From Argopecten irradians (taxonomy: Eukaryota; Mollusca; Bivalvia; Pectinida; Pectinidae), in assembly GCF_041381155.1 (NCBI RefSeq), contig NC_091134.1, forward strand, positions 54,323,944 to 54,387,943: a stretch of 64,000 nucleotides of DNA, read 5' to 3'. A program made the translations under genes and the position numbers. The notes under the pieces are model-generated. The model worked only from the letters and a program-made list of their open reading frames with translations. It was not told the origin of the DNA and ran no database searches. The stretch's first letter is position 1, and every line of letters begins with the position of its first letter. Of the stretch, positions 47,301 to 60,026 are shown in pieces.

Positions 47301-47758
47301 AACATTGTTTTTTTTTTGTTGGTGTTGTTTTTACTGATTGATAAGAGGTCAAATAACTGATTAGAAATAATAGTTTGCTTTTGGCAAACATTTTTTCTGC
47401 GTCAAGCCAAATATAATAAAATTTGCTAAAAAATTACCATTTTTGAGCTTAAGATCCTATTTTTTCATTTCCTGCGTAGAAATCACTACATATATTGGAT
47501 TATATGGTCCTGATATGTATTTGTTGTCTTCTTCGGTTGAAAAATGTCAATGTTATGACTATTTTTCAATCTTTAGTGAAATTCGAGTTGGCGGCCATCT
47601 TGATGACGTCATAACAGGAAGTTCATCCCAGTTTATACAATGTTACCTCTCGATTTCGTTATCAGTGGGTCATGAGGCTTCAGAAAAACATTGGTCATTG
47701 GTTCGTTAAGTTGTGGGGGGGGGGGGGGGTGCACGTAGACCACCCCTAGATCCCGGCC
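44391..47758. mobile_element. 3.4-kb element with ~1.1-kb inverted arms and a degenerate core
   Basis: The ends GGCCAGAATCTAGGGGGGTC and, inverted, GGCCGGGATCTAGGGGTGGT are flanked by TA on both sides (possible TA TSD). Arms extend from 44391 to about 45560 and from about 46470 to 47758. Each arm holds two tandem copies of a ~340-400-bp unit, with TGACGTCATCAAGATGGCC in each. A poly-C (left) or poly-G (right) tract lies just inside each end. The core (45560-46470) has only broken coding sequence. It looks like a DNA transposon with composite terminal repeats; the superfamily is not recognised. Confidence 0.85.
45982..46164 (-). pseudogene. Remnant coding segment in the core of the inverted-repeat element
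   Basis: A 60-codon frame ends HAYTRCDTTSTFKGHGKV. A similar Cys-Asp-Thr-Thr-Ser ... Gly-Lys signature recurs, as far as I recall, in uncharacterised transposon-linked proteins of invertebrates. Neighbouring frames are closed by stops. No function can be assigned. Confidence 0.35.
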
Positions 47759-47826
47759 TATAGAGCATTGCCGATCATCGGGCAATAGAATTCACAGGGA
47801 TCTGAGAATTAGTTACAGATTTATTT

Positions 47827-47978
47827 AAGGAATAGATGTTTATTTTGATGAAGTTATGAGGGTATAATGATAATGGAGCAGGTGATGTAATCCTGGCGAA
47901 GCCGGATTACATAGAATTTACACGGGCTCCATTATCATTATACCCTCATAACCTCAACGAAATAAACATCTATTCCTT
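47827..47978. repeat. 53-bp inverted repeat with 46-bp loop
   Basis: The arms 47827-47879 and 47926-47978 are near-perfect inverted copies (start AAGGAATAGATGTTTATTTT). The loop holds a smaller stem, GTAATCCTGGCGAAGCCGGATTAC. Confidence 0.9.
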
Positions 47979-48103
47979 ATATTTACAGTTTTTCAAGTAA
48001 ATAAATATTATTAATTCCTGCGGCAGTTGCATATTTTTTATTAAAATACACATATTTTTTTTCTCTCCCGTCATCATCAGCTGATTGGAATCGAGTTCTT
48101 CAT

Positions 48104-48245
48104 GTTCCCGCCAAAAGTGGGGTCGCTACGCCATCGACTATTCACGTAACAATAGAATCGCCGCGCGTGTTGTGCTAACATTATGCACTGATAATGATAT
48201 ACTAGAAAGCATGGTTATTGAGTCCATGTCAGTGCAAAATGTAAA
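48104..48245. repeat. Dispersed repeat, third copy
   Basis: Matches the first part of the repeat at 11017-11359, from GTTCCCGCCAAAAGTGGGGT to about GTCAGTGCAAAATGT. It lacks the 13-bp insertion that creates the GGGGTCATGACCCC palindrome there. Confidence 0.85.
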
Positions 48246-48379
48246 TATATAATCGTGGACCCACCAGAGTGCCCTAAGACCATTTTTAGACGTTTTAGAG
48301 GTCTAGATAAAAAACCGATAAAAATCATATTCTACATAGACCATCTATTCCTTAAATAAGCGACCTCGCAAACAGTATA

Positions 48380-48640
48380 TATACCAGCATCTCCCTTCAA
48401 TATTCTGTTCAGAGCGTAATATCGCTGAATTAAACAATATGGAAATACTCATCAACAATCCATTCCGTCCCTTCTCTTTGTTCTTCACTGTGGTGCGTAC
48501 TGGTAACATCTTTGATGTAATCGTCAAATTTATGATAGCATTCAAAGAAATAGATATGTTTTCAGTTGGAGACGGTGATTTATCAACATGAGGAAGTGAT
48601 CACTTTCGTCATATTTTGCTGATGTCACACTAGCTTATCT
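48380..48640. repeat. Direct repeat flanking the 3.4-kb element, right copy
   Basis: Same order and orientation of motifs as 43941-44205, with small indels. Similarity fades after GCTGATGTCACACTAGCTT. Confidence 0.85.
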
Positions 48641-49690
48641 TGACGTCATGGAAAGTCCCTTTTGACTATATTTGGGTACGACGGAATCTTATATCAACCC
48701 CGAAAGTGAGCGTGATGTCAATATAGCATGGCGTCATAATGTAAAATTTCTATATTTCGGTACGACCTCGATTTTTTGGAATCTTATATCAACCTGGGAT
48801 GACCGTTCACATCCATAAATATAGTTTGGAATTTTCTGGGATATCGTGTTGTATCATGGCGGGAAAATGTAGTTTCTGCCAATCAGGAGCTAGCAAAACA
48901 CACAGCATGCATATGATAAAAGTGGCCTTCGTACTTTTAGAATGCGGAAAAATACATTATAAACGAGAATCCAATAATGATGAAAGAATCTACATCGTCT
49001 GATGTCAAGTTATGTATGTCTCGGCATCTTCAATGTATTTGTCTTCGTTTGGATACCAGGAAAGTATTGAAATTCACAACATATAAAAAGAATATCTAAT
49101 GTAAGTACCGGTAAGCCTGTGGAAATGATCTTTATAGATGCATATCTGAAAATGATCCCACATCAGAAAACCTTGCATTATTTGCAAATGACTAGAATGT
49201 TATACTGGTGTAGTCGGTTTATTATGAATGTTGACGTGTACTAACATCCATGAGACCCCAACAGCTGTAAAGGAGATATTATAAATATTCAAAGGATAAC
49301 GTTTTTTTCCATCTTTTATATAGACGGTGAATGGGTGTTCATCGGCTCAATGCTATACACAAAAAGACGATAGAACAGAAAAAAACCTTCATGAAAAGAT
49401 AACTTATTCGGTTCTGAAATAAATGTATCGTTTGTCATGTTTGATAAAATGAAATATATAAATTATCAAATGAAAATAGTTATTACTTTCCATATATACA
49501 TATTTGTTGTTCATTTTTACTTCCATAATAAAATGAGAACTACATAAATAAGCCTCTTGATGTTGAAAATGGTGATTCTCAAAGTACCAAAATTTTAAAT
49601 AACTTATATTTACTGTCCTTTATATTAGGCATAATAATATAGATGGTTCTTTGGGCTATATTATATTGCGGAGTTTGACATGGACATTTT
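48641..49690. other. Upstream spacer of CEP126
   Basis: No gene supported. Two related ACGACNNNGAATCTTATATCAACC segments (about 48677 and 48762) form a small direct repeat. An open frame at 48857-49002 has no recognisable content. Confidence 0.5.
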
Positions 49691-49972
49691 TCCGGGTGAA
49701 TTCTTGTTTAAATTTAGTTTACAACTTCCGTCGCTGCGCAAAGATGACTCCAAACTTGTTCATACCTGCGCAAGTTGTTACCAAAACAATATGGCGGCAA
49801 TAGTGGTATCTAGCCCCGGAGTTATGCTATTATTTTCGTGATTTCGAAGATTTCTTTCGATGGGGACCACATCTGAGGTCAAAACTGTACCAGGTACTTC
49901 GACCACGAATCAGATATATTTCGTAAAACAATTTACAATGTATTTACCCGGTGATCACAGATAACCATAAAA
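49690..49972 (+). promoter_or_regulatory. Likely promoter/5' UTR of CEP126
   Basis: It lies directly upstream of the start codon and is less AT-rich than its surroundings. It has GCGCAA motifs and an AATATGGCGGCAATAG YY1-like site at about 49790, often near transcription starts of TATA-less genes. No TATA box is evident. The transcription start cannot be placed from sequence. Confidence 0.4.
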
Positions 49973-52900
49973 ATGGACGACGACACCATCAACGATGCCA
50001 AAGCTACTATGCTCACTGGAGCTTACTCGTATCTTTTGTTGTATGGTGCTAGATAGAATCATTCAAATAAATAATGAAATTTGTCATATATATGTTACTG
50101 TTGACGGATACACTACTTAACTAAGTTCAGAATCTAGTTAAATAAGTTTATTGTCCATTTGATTTCCATTTGAAAATACACATTGTGACATTCCTTCTTG
50201 TTCTTCAATTTTAAGGGTTGGTATAAAAGGTTAGACACGACCTAATGATCAAAAGTGTCTCATCGTGCTATACCTCTAACATTGTTGGAGTAACGTGTAG
50301 GAGAATAGGGGGAAATACCACCGAACGTCCCTTTCGAGTGCCCACCACTGACTTTATCAACTGAGCCAAAGAAGTACTATGTACATAAACACTGACCTGC
50401 TATATTAAATTAATATAAAAAAAACTAGTCCCCTTAGCGCCCCTCAAACGATTAGGACCATCTTAATTGTCAATTTCAAAGTCTGATTGAATGAACTAGT
50501 TAAAAGTGAAGAACATTATTTTCTCTTTTTCTTCTATACCTTATATCTGTTCACGCTATCAATCACATTTTGCAAATTATAATCACTAATTACGAAAATG
50601 AAATTAATTATTTTCGCGTCATTTTCAAAGCCATATTTATAGGAAAGAACAACTTTATTCGCCTCTAACCTTAATCAAATCACTCATTCAGTGCTGAGCG
50701 ATAAAAACATGTTTGTGGAGGTCAAGTGTAGAAGCTGAAGTTATCGCGATACAATTTTTTTCTACAATAACAGCCATAAGCAGAAAAGCATATGTAAAAG
50801 AGTGGGTCGGTGTGGTTTGTTAAACAAGGCCTCTGTCACTCGTCTCACAGAGCATGCTTCTTTGGCTCAGTCGGTAGAGTTGTAGTTTTTCACACTGGAG
50901 ACCTGGGTTCGATTCCTGGTCGGGGCACTTGAGGGGAATCATATGTATTTTCCCCGCTGAAAACATTTGTTATTTGCTAAAGAAAAAACTAACCTTTATG
51001 GTATATGAAAGTTTTCATTTCAAATTTAGTATCAGAATATATATATATATCTGTTACTCAGCTAATTTTTTAACACCATGTAATACTATGAGCTCCATTT
51101 GACCATTTAATGGAGCTTGTATATATGGTGTTAAATAGTTCTCAGTTACTTAGTTATGTGCTTAGTGTACCTGGTACATAATGCTTTGATTGGGAAATGG
51201 GCAGCAGACTCTCTTTAACCATTTGAACCATGGATCTGAATTTTGGCCATTAAGCTAAAAATAACAAATGAACCTCTCTTTGCACTTCTGTAAAGAAATA
51301 AGAGTTCATTATTATTGATACATTTACTGTAAAACTATAGCTTGTAACAACCTTGTCCATGTTCTCAACATAAATTTTTGAAAACCTATGTACATAATAC
51401 AGATACATGTATGTAGTCAAATAACTTTCATTAAAATGTAGCTTTCTATGGGAGTTAGAGAAAATATTGATTGTAAAATGTTATACCTCAGCTGTGCACA
51501 CAATACACATCCTTAACAAGTTTTCTACAGAAAACAGTACCGAGGTATGCAGTCACAGCGCTTGGAACATTTAAAACAACTTGAATATGACAGTAAAGCT
51601 GACTCTCTGGCCCGATCTAAAAAGCTTACCTATGAGACCAATAAACGTAGACGGTAAGTAATATCTATTCTAGATATGTCTCAGAAGTGCAATAAAGATA
51701 TACAAAGTTGATCAATAATTAATCTATTGTTTATTAAGTAGATACAGAGTACATACATGTACACATGTACACATGTACCAGGTATATATACTGCAATAAA
51801 TTATTCACCAAACACTTCAACTATTGATTTATTTCTAGGCCACGTACATGTACATGTATTTGTAATAATAAACACTTAGTGATTGCCTACAGCAGAACAT
51901 TATTTATGTTGTTTTTGTATTTTGAATTATCTGATACACACTCTAGATGTTTGTATTATTTGAACTTTGGTTGTTGAACTGTATTGGTGACATTATGAAA
52001 AATGTTGTTAAAAGGTGTATTATTATATGACTAGAGGCTTATTGATTATTTATTGAACCTTAAAATTTTCTTTATGGATATATATACACAACTTGTATTC
52101 AAGGACATGCCTTCATTTGTTACATTATCAAATGTGTCATTATTGGAATATGGTAAAAATACCCTCAAGTCTGTAGTCTCTGTATTTTAAGTCATTCATA
52201 GACTTTCTTGTTATATTTACAAAACTAATGCATTCTGAGCCTTGATTACCTGAAATGAAAGCATGGATGTACAACCACTGAACAAGCATCAGGGGTTTCA
52301 ATATCAGGTGGTACCCGGTACTTTTTGCTGCTTGAACCTGGCTGTGGTACTGCCTGATTTGGTCTAAATTACATTTGATAGCATACAAATGGTATAGAAA
52401 AGTACCCTCTGAAATTGCAATTATACCGCCTCTCCTGAAAGATAATGAAACCCCTGAAGCATAATCAGATATTACAAAAAATAGATATTGGAAGTGTCTA
52501 ATAAGTGTTGAATAAATCAAACTATTATAACCTGTGATCAATAAAAACGTCTGGTATTCATTATTATTGAACACACAATGATCTGTGTAGTTTTAAAAAA
52601 ATAAAAGTAAAATTGTTCTAGACAATATCATTCTTATCCCCCGCTTTAAATTGTTCTAGACAACATCATTCTTATCCCCTGCTTTCACCAAAATTTAGTT
52701 CCGTCAACGCAATAACTTCCACGAATTTGCTTGTTGCAGTTGAATTTTTATTGAATTTATGCTTCAGTGTTTTTGTACATAAATTATTTAATTGTGAATA
52801 GGGCTCTGGCAGCTAAACGCAGAGCTGAAGCAGACCGGGAAGAAAAGAGAAGGAAATTGATTTTAAGTAAACGACGTGAGCAGCAGAGAGAAGCAACAGA

Positions 52901-55900
52901 GCGTTACCAAAGGTCACATGTTTCGTCACGACCAAGCAGTCATACTGGAGGTATTGTTTATTATCTTTTGTGAAAATTTTTTTTCAAGTTCCTACTAATC
53001 CTACTTAATTAAAAAATCAAAGAAAGTGTTTCATATTATTATGCCACTGCCACATTGATGTATGGAGGTTCTGAATTTGCATCTCACAGACATTTCTAGC
53101 TACATTGTATGTCCAGCGATTCTCGATATTCAGATTTATTATTTAAAACTCAGTAGACTTGAGTTTCCTCCACAAAGTAAGACAAAAAGTTCCCATTTCA
53201 AAACTGAGGCAAATTTGATAAGATTTAGAAGTTTATTAAGATTTATAACAACAGTCGAATTTCTGTTCCAGGTAGCACATCCCCAAACCGAGCTCTTGAG
53301 GACACCCTTCGACTGGTGCGAGGGTCTTTGTCCAGACAGAACAGTACAGGGTCTATGGGCTCTATATCAAGACAGAGCAGTACATTATCTGGGGGTTCAA
53401 GTGGCCGCTCAAATAATAAAGACCCTCTTAACCGCCCTTACTTCAACAAGTATGCTAGTCCACACCATCCTCCTTCACCTGGGGATGTACATAAGATTTC
53501 TAGGCCAGGCAAGGAAGCAGAAAAACGGGAAAAACTTCACGATAAAAGTTTACGCAACCTTTCAAATAGCAGAAGCTTGTTTGAACAGCAACTTGAACAT
53601 CACCAGCAGCTATTGGTACAGGACCAGCAACAGTCATTGTATGAATTCAACAATGCCATCATGCAGGAGATTGCATCAGATAGGAAAATTCAGGGTGAAG
53701 AAGATGTTGATATAGGAGGTATGGTTCACAGTGAAAGTCTTGACAGTGTGGACAGTCTTGAAGGTTCAGACAGTACGCCCACAGGTAAGGGGTATGGCTC
53801 AGCAGGAAGGGAACTTGAAGATGAACCTGCAAACGCAAGTGAAGTTGTCTATGATGCAAACCAGAACTTACAAGATATGAAAAACTTTCAGCATACTAAT
53901 GGTGATTATAATGAACAACATTACTTGAACAATCAGTTAAATGCACGCAATGATCTGATTTCAAATGACCAACGGACATTCTATTTGGAAACGAATGCTA
54001 GGATTGAATCTTTTAATGTTGATCATGTTCCTTATCCTCCTTCAAGTCCTAGGAGTGCTTCAAAGTCAGATACCCGTCCAAAAGTACATGTTCGTGCTTG
54101 GGCAACTCCTTCACCTGTAGATCAGGCAAGTGCTCGCAGAAACTTGGTGAATTCTGATGCCTCTAATATGGTGACTAAAAACAATCCATTCGCTGTGCGA
54201 AATACCATGACTTCAGTGACAACGACCACTGCCTATGGCAAAGGGATGACTCCAGCGGTCCACAGCTATGCCCAGAGTAATGCTTGGACAGAGGAGGCCG
54301 ATAGCCTTCAACAACAGTACACTTCAAACCTACAAAGGACTAGCAACTCAAACCAGCCTTATGTCAGTGCTGGAATGTATTCACAGGCAAATGTACCGTA
54401 TACTTCAGATCAAAGTGTAACCAGTGCATACCAACCTCGGCCAGTCAATTCTACATGTGATAGTTCAGGTTCAAAACAGGTGCTACAAAATGGTGTAAGT
54501 TCTAATGCAGTTCCGCCACAAACCCAACCTCAGCCTGTATATAGTAAACCAACTACAACACAACTTCAGCATGAGTCTGGGAAAAATCTGGACTTCTTAG
54601 AGACAGTGACAAATGGAATGTTGGAGGTCACCAATGATCCTCCAGTGTCTACCCCCCAAACTGTAAGTCGTTTACCTAGGCCTGTAAGTGCAACACGGAC
54701 AAACGCAGCGCCACCTAGTGTTAGTCTCCCCAAACCCACACCTCCTGTGATAGTAAGTAGTCCTCAGAATGGAGTGCAGTCCTCCACCAGGCCCCCAGTA
54801 TGTACTGTAGATACCGCTGCAACATCCACCTTTGGATATGTGAATGGTAAGGTGGCAGTGCTGCCTGACCATCCGGCCGTACAGGTGCGTCATGTAACAT
54901 ATCAGACATTCCGCGCAGAAGAACCTCCTTCTGTTGTTGGCATACAAAGGAAAGCCAAGGATGACAGTGAACTGGCGAAATCCTCGAAAACCAAGGGGGA
55001 TGTGGAGATGTCTGAGGGAAATGGTGTACAGGGTATCTTAAAGCGACGACCCCCCTCAGGAGGGATACTTAAAAAGGCTGGTTCCACTGGTAGTATGAAC
55101 AAGAAGTTTGATGTCCGAGACAGTTTAGAAGTTACAAGGTCTCACTTACAACAAGATAAAAATTCACCAGTAAATGTAAGTAGTCTCAGCATTAAAATTG
55201 AAAATATTCAAATATCTGACTTATGTTATTCTATGACACAAGCTGTGAAAGTTACAACCAACCCATGTTATCTTAAAATTGATGGAGATATATATACAAT
55301 GGACTGGTAACATTTTATGATACAGTAAATAACCAATCCTACTATATAATACTTCTGTAGTTACGACTTGAAATCCAATTAAAAAATATTAATATATCAA
55401 TCAATCTCTGTACTTATAGCTATAACAGCAATTCTAAGAGCAATTTAGGACAACTAATTTAATGTAACCATTGACTTTCAGGTACCTATTAAGAAGAAAA
55501 GTGTAAGATTTGCAGACCACGATTTGTATGAAGATGAGGATGAAGCAGAGCACACAGAAAGTGACTACTTATCCAGAAAACCAGGTTCGTCATTCAGTGG
55601 ATACAGTTTCAATAGCTGAACTACATCCTAACCTGCCTTAGCGACTACCTCTGTATAAAGACATCCTGGTTAAAAACACCACTTTCTTATATATATATAG
55701 GGTCCCAAATGACCAATTTCGACACCATTTGACCAGTGTATAAAAACCACTTGACCATAAATATCACTTTCCCTTTGTCCTTTGGATGGTCATTGTAGAC
55801 AGTTTTGACTGTATCCTAATAGAAATCTTGTATTAGTAATGTGCCTATTGGTAACATAAATTTATTTTGTGGTCTAGTGGTATCAATATATATTTGATTT

Positions 55901-58900
55901 TATGATAGGTTACTCTAAGCGTCCTGTATCAGCCAAAGCAGTTATGCAGACAACCCAGGCAGAACCTACAGGGAAGCCTCCACGTGTGGCCAGTGCTGGT
56001 GCTCATCGGACCTGGATCGGGCCACAGAAACATAAATCAACTATAAGACCTCAGGCAGCCGCTCACATAATCACGCATAACAGAACACCTACTTCTGGTC
56101 TTAATGGCACAACAGATAAAACTGTCACTGTTACTAACAATAATTTTATGAGTAAGGTTCCTGTGCAGAATGGGAATGGGTCAGATGTGACTGTGTTTAA
56201 TCTTGCTAGATTAAACAATGCTGTTGCTTCTCACAAGAATGAGAGAAATTCCAACCATCAACAGCCGTCTGCAAGCCTTTCGCCTCCTTCTCAAGGCATC
56301 AGTGCTAGTGGTAAAGTATATGAGGCACCTGTTTATGATGAAAATGGGATGCGTATTGATCGCACGCCAACAGATGACGAGATAAACTTTTTGTGGGACA
56401 AAGTACGAACATGTCTGAATCGTAGTAGTACTACAGGACAAAGTACTGTTGTTGAAGCTGAGAAATCTATCCAGTCTAATGAGCAGCATTCCTCCCAGCC
56501 TCGTCAAGCAGCTACCATGTCACATACATATATTGACGGGGCGGCCCTCGGACAGATGTACAACACACGGGTGGCTCCGTCTCAGCCTCACACACAGCCG
56601 TTCTCTAACCAGAATTCCTACCACAGAAAACCTACCAGTGCTGCAGATCAGGCCAGCGCACGGAGGTATGGTCTCCTACAGCAGCGGAGACAACACAACC
56701 CTAACAGCCTGGGGAAGGCTCCCGCCTCGTCACCCAGTAGAGAGTTCATCACCTACCATGGACCAGTGATGAGCAATACTGAGCCTCAGCAGGGAATTGC
56801 CCCATCAATGCCTGCAGATGGTATATATTAAATATAATTCATTAGTTACCTTATTGTATTACCGATATATTGACATTATATTTTTGGACTAAGGATAGAC
56901 TAAATTCTTTCTTTCTAGAACTTATATTACATACAATGTACATTGACATTATATTTTTGGACTAAGGATAGGCTAAATTCTTTCTTTCTAGAACATATAA
57001 TATTACATACAATGTACAAAATATATAAGCATACTCACTCATTTATTTTACTGTGAAACATCATTAAATTTTCTTTATTAGCCAGTGAAAGTATGGTAGC
57101 CCTCATAACATCGTTAAATTTTCTTTTTAGCCAGTGAATGTATGGCAGTCCTCATTACATTATCAAATTTTCCTTTTTAGCCAGTGAAAGTATGGCAGTC
57201 CTAATTACAAAGTTAAATTTCCCTTTTTAGCCAGTGAAAGTATGGCAGCCCTCATTACATTTTTAAATTTTCTTTTTAAGCCAGTGAAAGTATGGCAGCC
57301 CTCATTACACCTTTTTAGCCAGTAAAAGTATGGCAGCCCTCATTACATCATTAAATTTTCCTTTTTAGCCAGTAAAAGTATGGCAGCCCTCATTACATTA
57401 TTAAACTTTATTTATTAGCCAGTGAAAGTATGGCATCTCTCATTACATCGTTAAATTTTCTTTATTTGCCAGTGAAAGTATGGCAGCCCTCATTACATCA
57501 TGAAATTTTCTTTATTAGCCAGTGAAAGTATGGCAGCCCTCATTACATCATGAAATTTTCTTTATTAGCCAGTGAAAGTATGGCAGCCTTCGTGGTAGCT
57601 GAGCAGCTAACACAGCAGTCTTTGTCTGACAGTCAGATCAATATGGCAATGGAGGACGCGCAGAAACGTCATCAGGCCAATAATAATGCTAGACCTGACC
57701 AAAAGGGTAAGTATCTATGACATATAAATGTATTGTTGGTTTTAGAATTCTTTCTAAAAATGTTCAGACTTAATCTTGCTTGCATTTGCATTAATTTTGG
57801 TTGCCTGACTAGACTTGTGTAATATACATGTACATTTTGTATATGTTTCCTAAGTTAGATTTGTAGATGACAAAATCGATGATATAATTTTAATATATTT
57901 TCAGTGCCTTCAGCTTTATCTATAGAGGAGAAAAGACTGTTAGAATCATTGGACAGACTTAATGAGAAACTGAAAAGTAAGTTGTTAAAATAAAATCATA
58001 TGTAAGAACTTGATGGCAATTGAATTTTCTTAGAGCAAACAATCATTGGTTTAACATTTCTGCTAATTAAAATTTAACACTTACGTTTTAAATTAGTCTT
58101 TAATAACTCTATTGAAAATTTCAATGAAAACTACATCTTATATGAAATAACAAAATGCTTGTGTGCACATTTGGTGCTTGGTCTATATTGTTCCAATAAG
58201 TGCAATTTTGTATTTCAGTTTCGGAGTTCCCTGGTAACTTACCTGCCCAGCCGTCCATACCACAGGCTCCCCCTCCCCACCAGTTTGTCTATGTAAGCAT
58301 CCCTCATTGATAACAAGCCTCACTATAGTGCATAGATATATTTTCAGTCAACACCTTCATCCACCATTGATAGCTGTACATTCCATTATTCAACTCATAC
58401 TGATAAATTTGCATCTGTATGTTTTGTGTATGTGTTGAAGCAATGGGAAGCTGATTTGACAAATATCTTTGGATTATGAGTTTTTTTAAGTCAGCTTAAA
58501 AATTGCAGAACAGAAATATTTTTTTATTAATTGTCCTATCTCTACCAAAGTACTTTGGAAGTACCAGTTAGGTATTTGTACTTTTCTTTATCAGATATTT
58601 AAAAAAAATATCATTCCACTTGATCATCTTAACTCAATTCATGTCAACATTAGTTGTCATGATGTCTGTTAAAATCTAATAACTGAAATATGTTTGAAGC
58701 TACATGAAATTATTTGGTTGGAGCCTATTCACTTATAAATGGCTGTGTGGATTTTGTAGGCTAATTTAAGAAGTGCATTAAAAGGAGAGTGAGGTAACTT
58801 TTATTGTGATATTTGATGTTGTAATATTTGCAGACTCATTGGTCACCTTATGTAAGGATGGATATTGAGATCACCTTATATCTCCCTCTCCTATATACAC

Positions 58901-60026
58901 TAATACCTTGGTGATGGTTTTCTTTCACTTGGCATTCTCCCATCACTCTACCCTTCCTTCTTGTTGCATGCTGCCAGTGTATTATTATACAGATCGGGAT
59001 GAACCCTGATGTGTCCTGCATGTTTATTCAAACCTTTATAAATAAGTTGGTAACCCTATAATCAAAACATTGCATCAACATCCATGTTTTTAGACTTTCA
59101 GTGGTGTTGTAGAACTCCCCCATCAACTGATATTATATGTGAATCTAACGATCTCCAACTTTATGAATTGGTTTTGAATATTCAAATATAACATCTTCCC
59201 ATATACATTATATTTAAACACTGATGTCTCGCCCCAATCACCAAAATCTGTATAGACAGTATCATCAAAATAATTTCTCCTGTGATATTAAACTAGTTGT
59301 GTAGGATCAACCTTTAAATTATCTAATTTCCTTCACCTTAATTAGTGCAAGCTGTTGTCATATTAATGTTTGCAGTTAAGTAGTGAGAATCTGGAATCCA
59401 TTCAGAATCAAATATGGTAGTAATCATGGTAGGGTCATGATTTGTTTACATAATTAAACATGTTACAGAAGTCTTGCATGCTAAGCATATTTTGTTGTTA
59501 ATCAATAGAAGTGTTTATATCCCCACACATGTCTTTCATCCTATCACCTTGATTTATCGGGTACACAGATGGTTGTGGACTTTTTCAACAGAAAACTTCA
59601 GAAATGAAGCAGCATGTGCTTGGGTCATAAATCTGAATTTTATTTTACAATTTATTTTTATTTCACTTTTGGTGGTAGTTTTAATAAAATTGATAAATAT
59701 ATGATAATAATTAAAATTGAGTTTTACTCTGGACATTAAATACCAAGATGTTCACATTTTCAAATGATTTTATTGACATAGATCCATTATTTTTATCATT
59801 GCAGGAACTTGACACAAATTAAACAACAACCAGATTTTAGTTTTCATGTGCCATTTAAAACTTGGATTCGCCTAGCAATGTTAATTAAGATATGATAAAT
59901 CAAATGTTGCTCTGTTTGATGTTGCAGACAAATGGATTCAAGGGTTCCAAGCCTTTACTATCACAACAGAGAGGGAATTCCAGAGGTTCTTCAGCTGTCC
60001 TCCGTCCAACAAATATACGCTTCTGA
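49973..60026 (+). CDS. CEP126: Centrosomal protein 126 orthologue (ten coding exons)
   Basis: Exons: 49973-50028, 51531-51653, 52802-52950, 53272-55175, 55482-55584, 55909-56820, 57569-57706, 57905-57976, 58219-58292, 59928-60026. All junctions are GT-AG and phases agree, giving 1209 aa (human protein, as recalled, 1117). Recognition rests on three blocks I recall from vertebrate CEP126: a basic coiled coil (residues ~30-100, YETNKRRRALAAKRRAEADR ... ERYQRSHV), a Gln-rich helix near 212 (LFEQQLEHHQQLLVQDQQQS) followed by ESLDSVDSLEGSD, and GILKK ... VRDSLEVTR near 708-732. The basic/acidic KKSVRFADHDLYEDEDEAEH follows at ~748. The rest is Ser/Pro/Gln-rich and likely disordered. Known role: localises to centrosome, midbody and ciliary base and supports microtubule organisation and ciliogenesis. 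The start has a good context (AAAATGG), but exon 1 and its weak donor are the least certain part. Introns 1, 2 and 9 exceed 1 kb and hold no other gene. Confidence 0.8.
50856..50927 (+). pseudogene. tRNA-like sequence (tRNA-derived SINE head) in CEP126 intron 1
   Basis: It contains an A box (TGGCTCAGTCGG) and B box (GGGTTCGATTCC) at tRNA spacing, with pairable D and T arms and length 72 nt. The acceptor stem has two mismatches and the anticodon stem one, and the anticodon loop would read TTC. No CCA or terminator-defined end follows. Best explained as a decayed tRNA or the head of a tRNA-derived SINE with an internal Pol III promoter. Confidence 0.65.
52609..52690. repeat. Two-copy 38-bp tandem repeat in intron 2
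   Basis: AAATTGTTCTAGACAA(T/C)ATC followed by ATTCTTATCCCC(C/T)GCTTT occurs twice in direct succession. Confidence 0.85.
56868..57012. repeat. Two-copy ~74-bp tandem repeat in intron 6
   Basis: TTGACATTATATTTTTGGAC through CTTTCTTTCTAGAAC occurs at about 56868 and 56942 with one substitution, each followed by TTACATACAATGTACA. Confidence 0.9.
57068..57568 (+). repeat. 50-bp tandem repeat of the exon 7 splice acceptor (decoy acceptor array)
   Basis: Ten units precede exon 7. Each has a pyrimidine-rich tract, (T)AG, and CCAGTGAAAGTATGGCAGCC, identical to the 3' splice site and first ~20 nt of the real exon. Exon-like starts fall at 57082, 57131, 57181, 57231, 57281, 57319, 57369, 57419, 57469 and 57519; the true exon starts at 57569. 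Spacing is 50 bp except one 49 and one 38. Nine of ten keep AG; the 57469 unit has TG. Reading from any unit in the coding frame meets the TAG of the next acceptor or an earlier stop, so use of a decoy would truncate the protein. Confidence 0.95.

Noticed and set aside
50856..50927. Functional tRNA gene
   Set aside because: Acceptor and anticodon stems have mismatches and the anticodon loop is atypical. It is better read as a tRNA-derived repeat.
56821..56831. CEP126 ending in exon 6 at the TAA just after 56820
   Set aside because: A GT donor at 56821 with matching phase leads to four further exons with consistent phases, so the stop is intronic.
59805..59822. Possible alternative last exon of CEP126 after an acceptor at about 59804
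   Set aside because: It would add only five residues before a TAA in the correct phase. The exon at 59928-60026 fits better in length, but alternative use cannot be excluded without transcripts.
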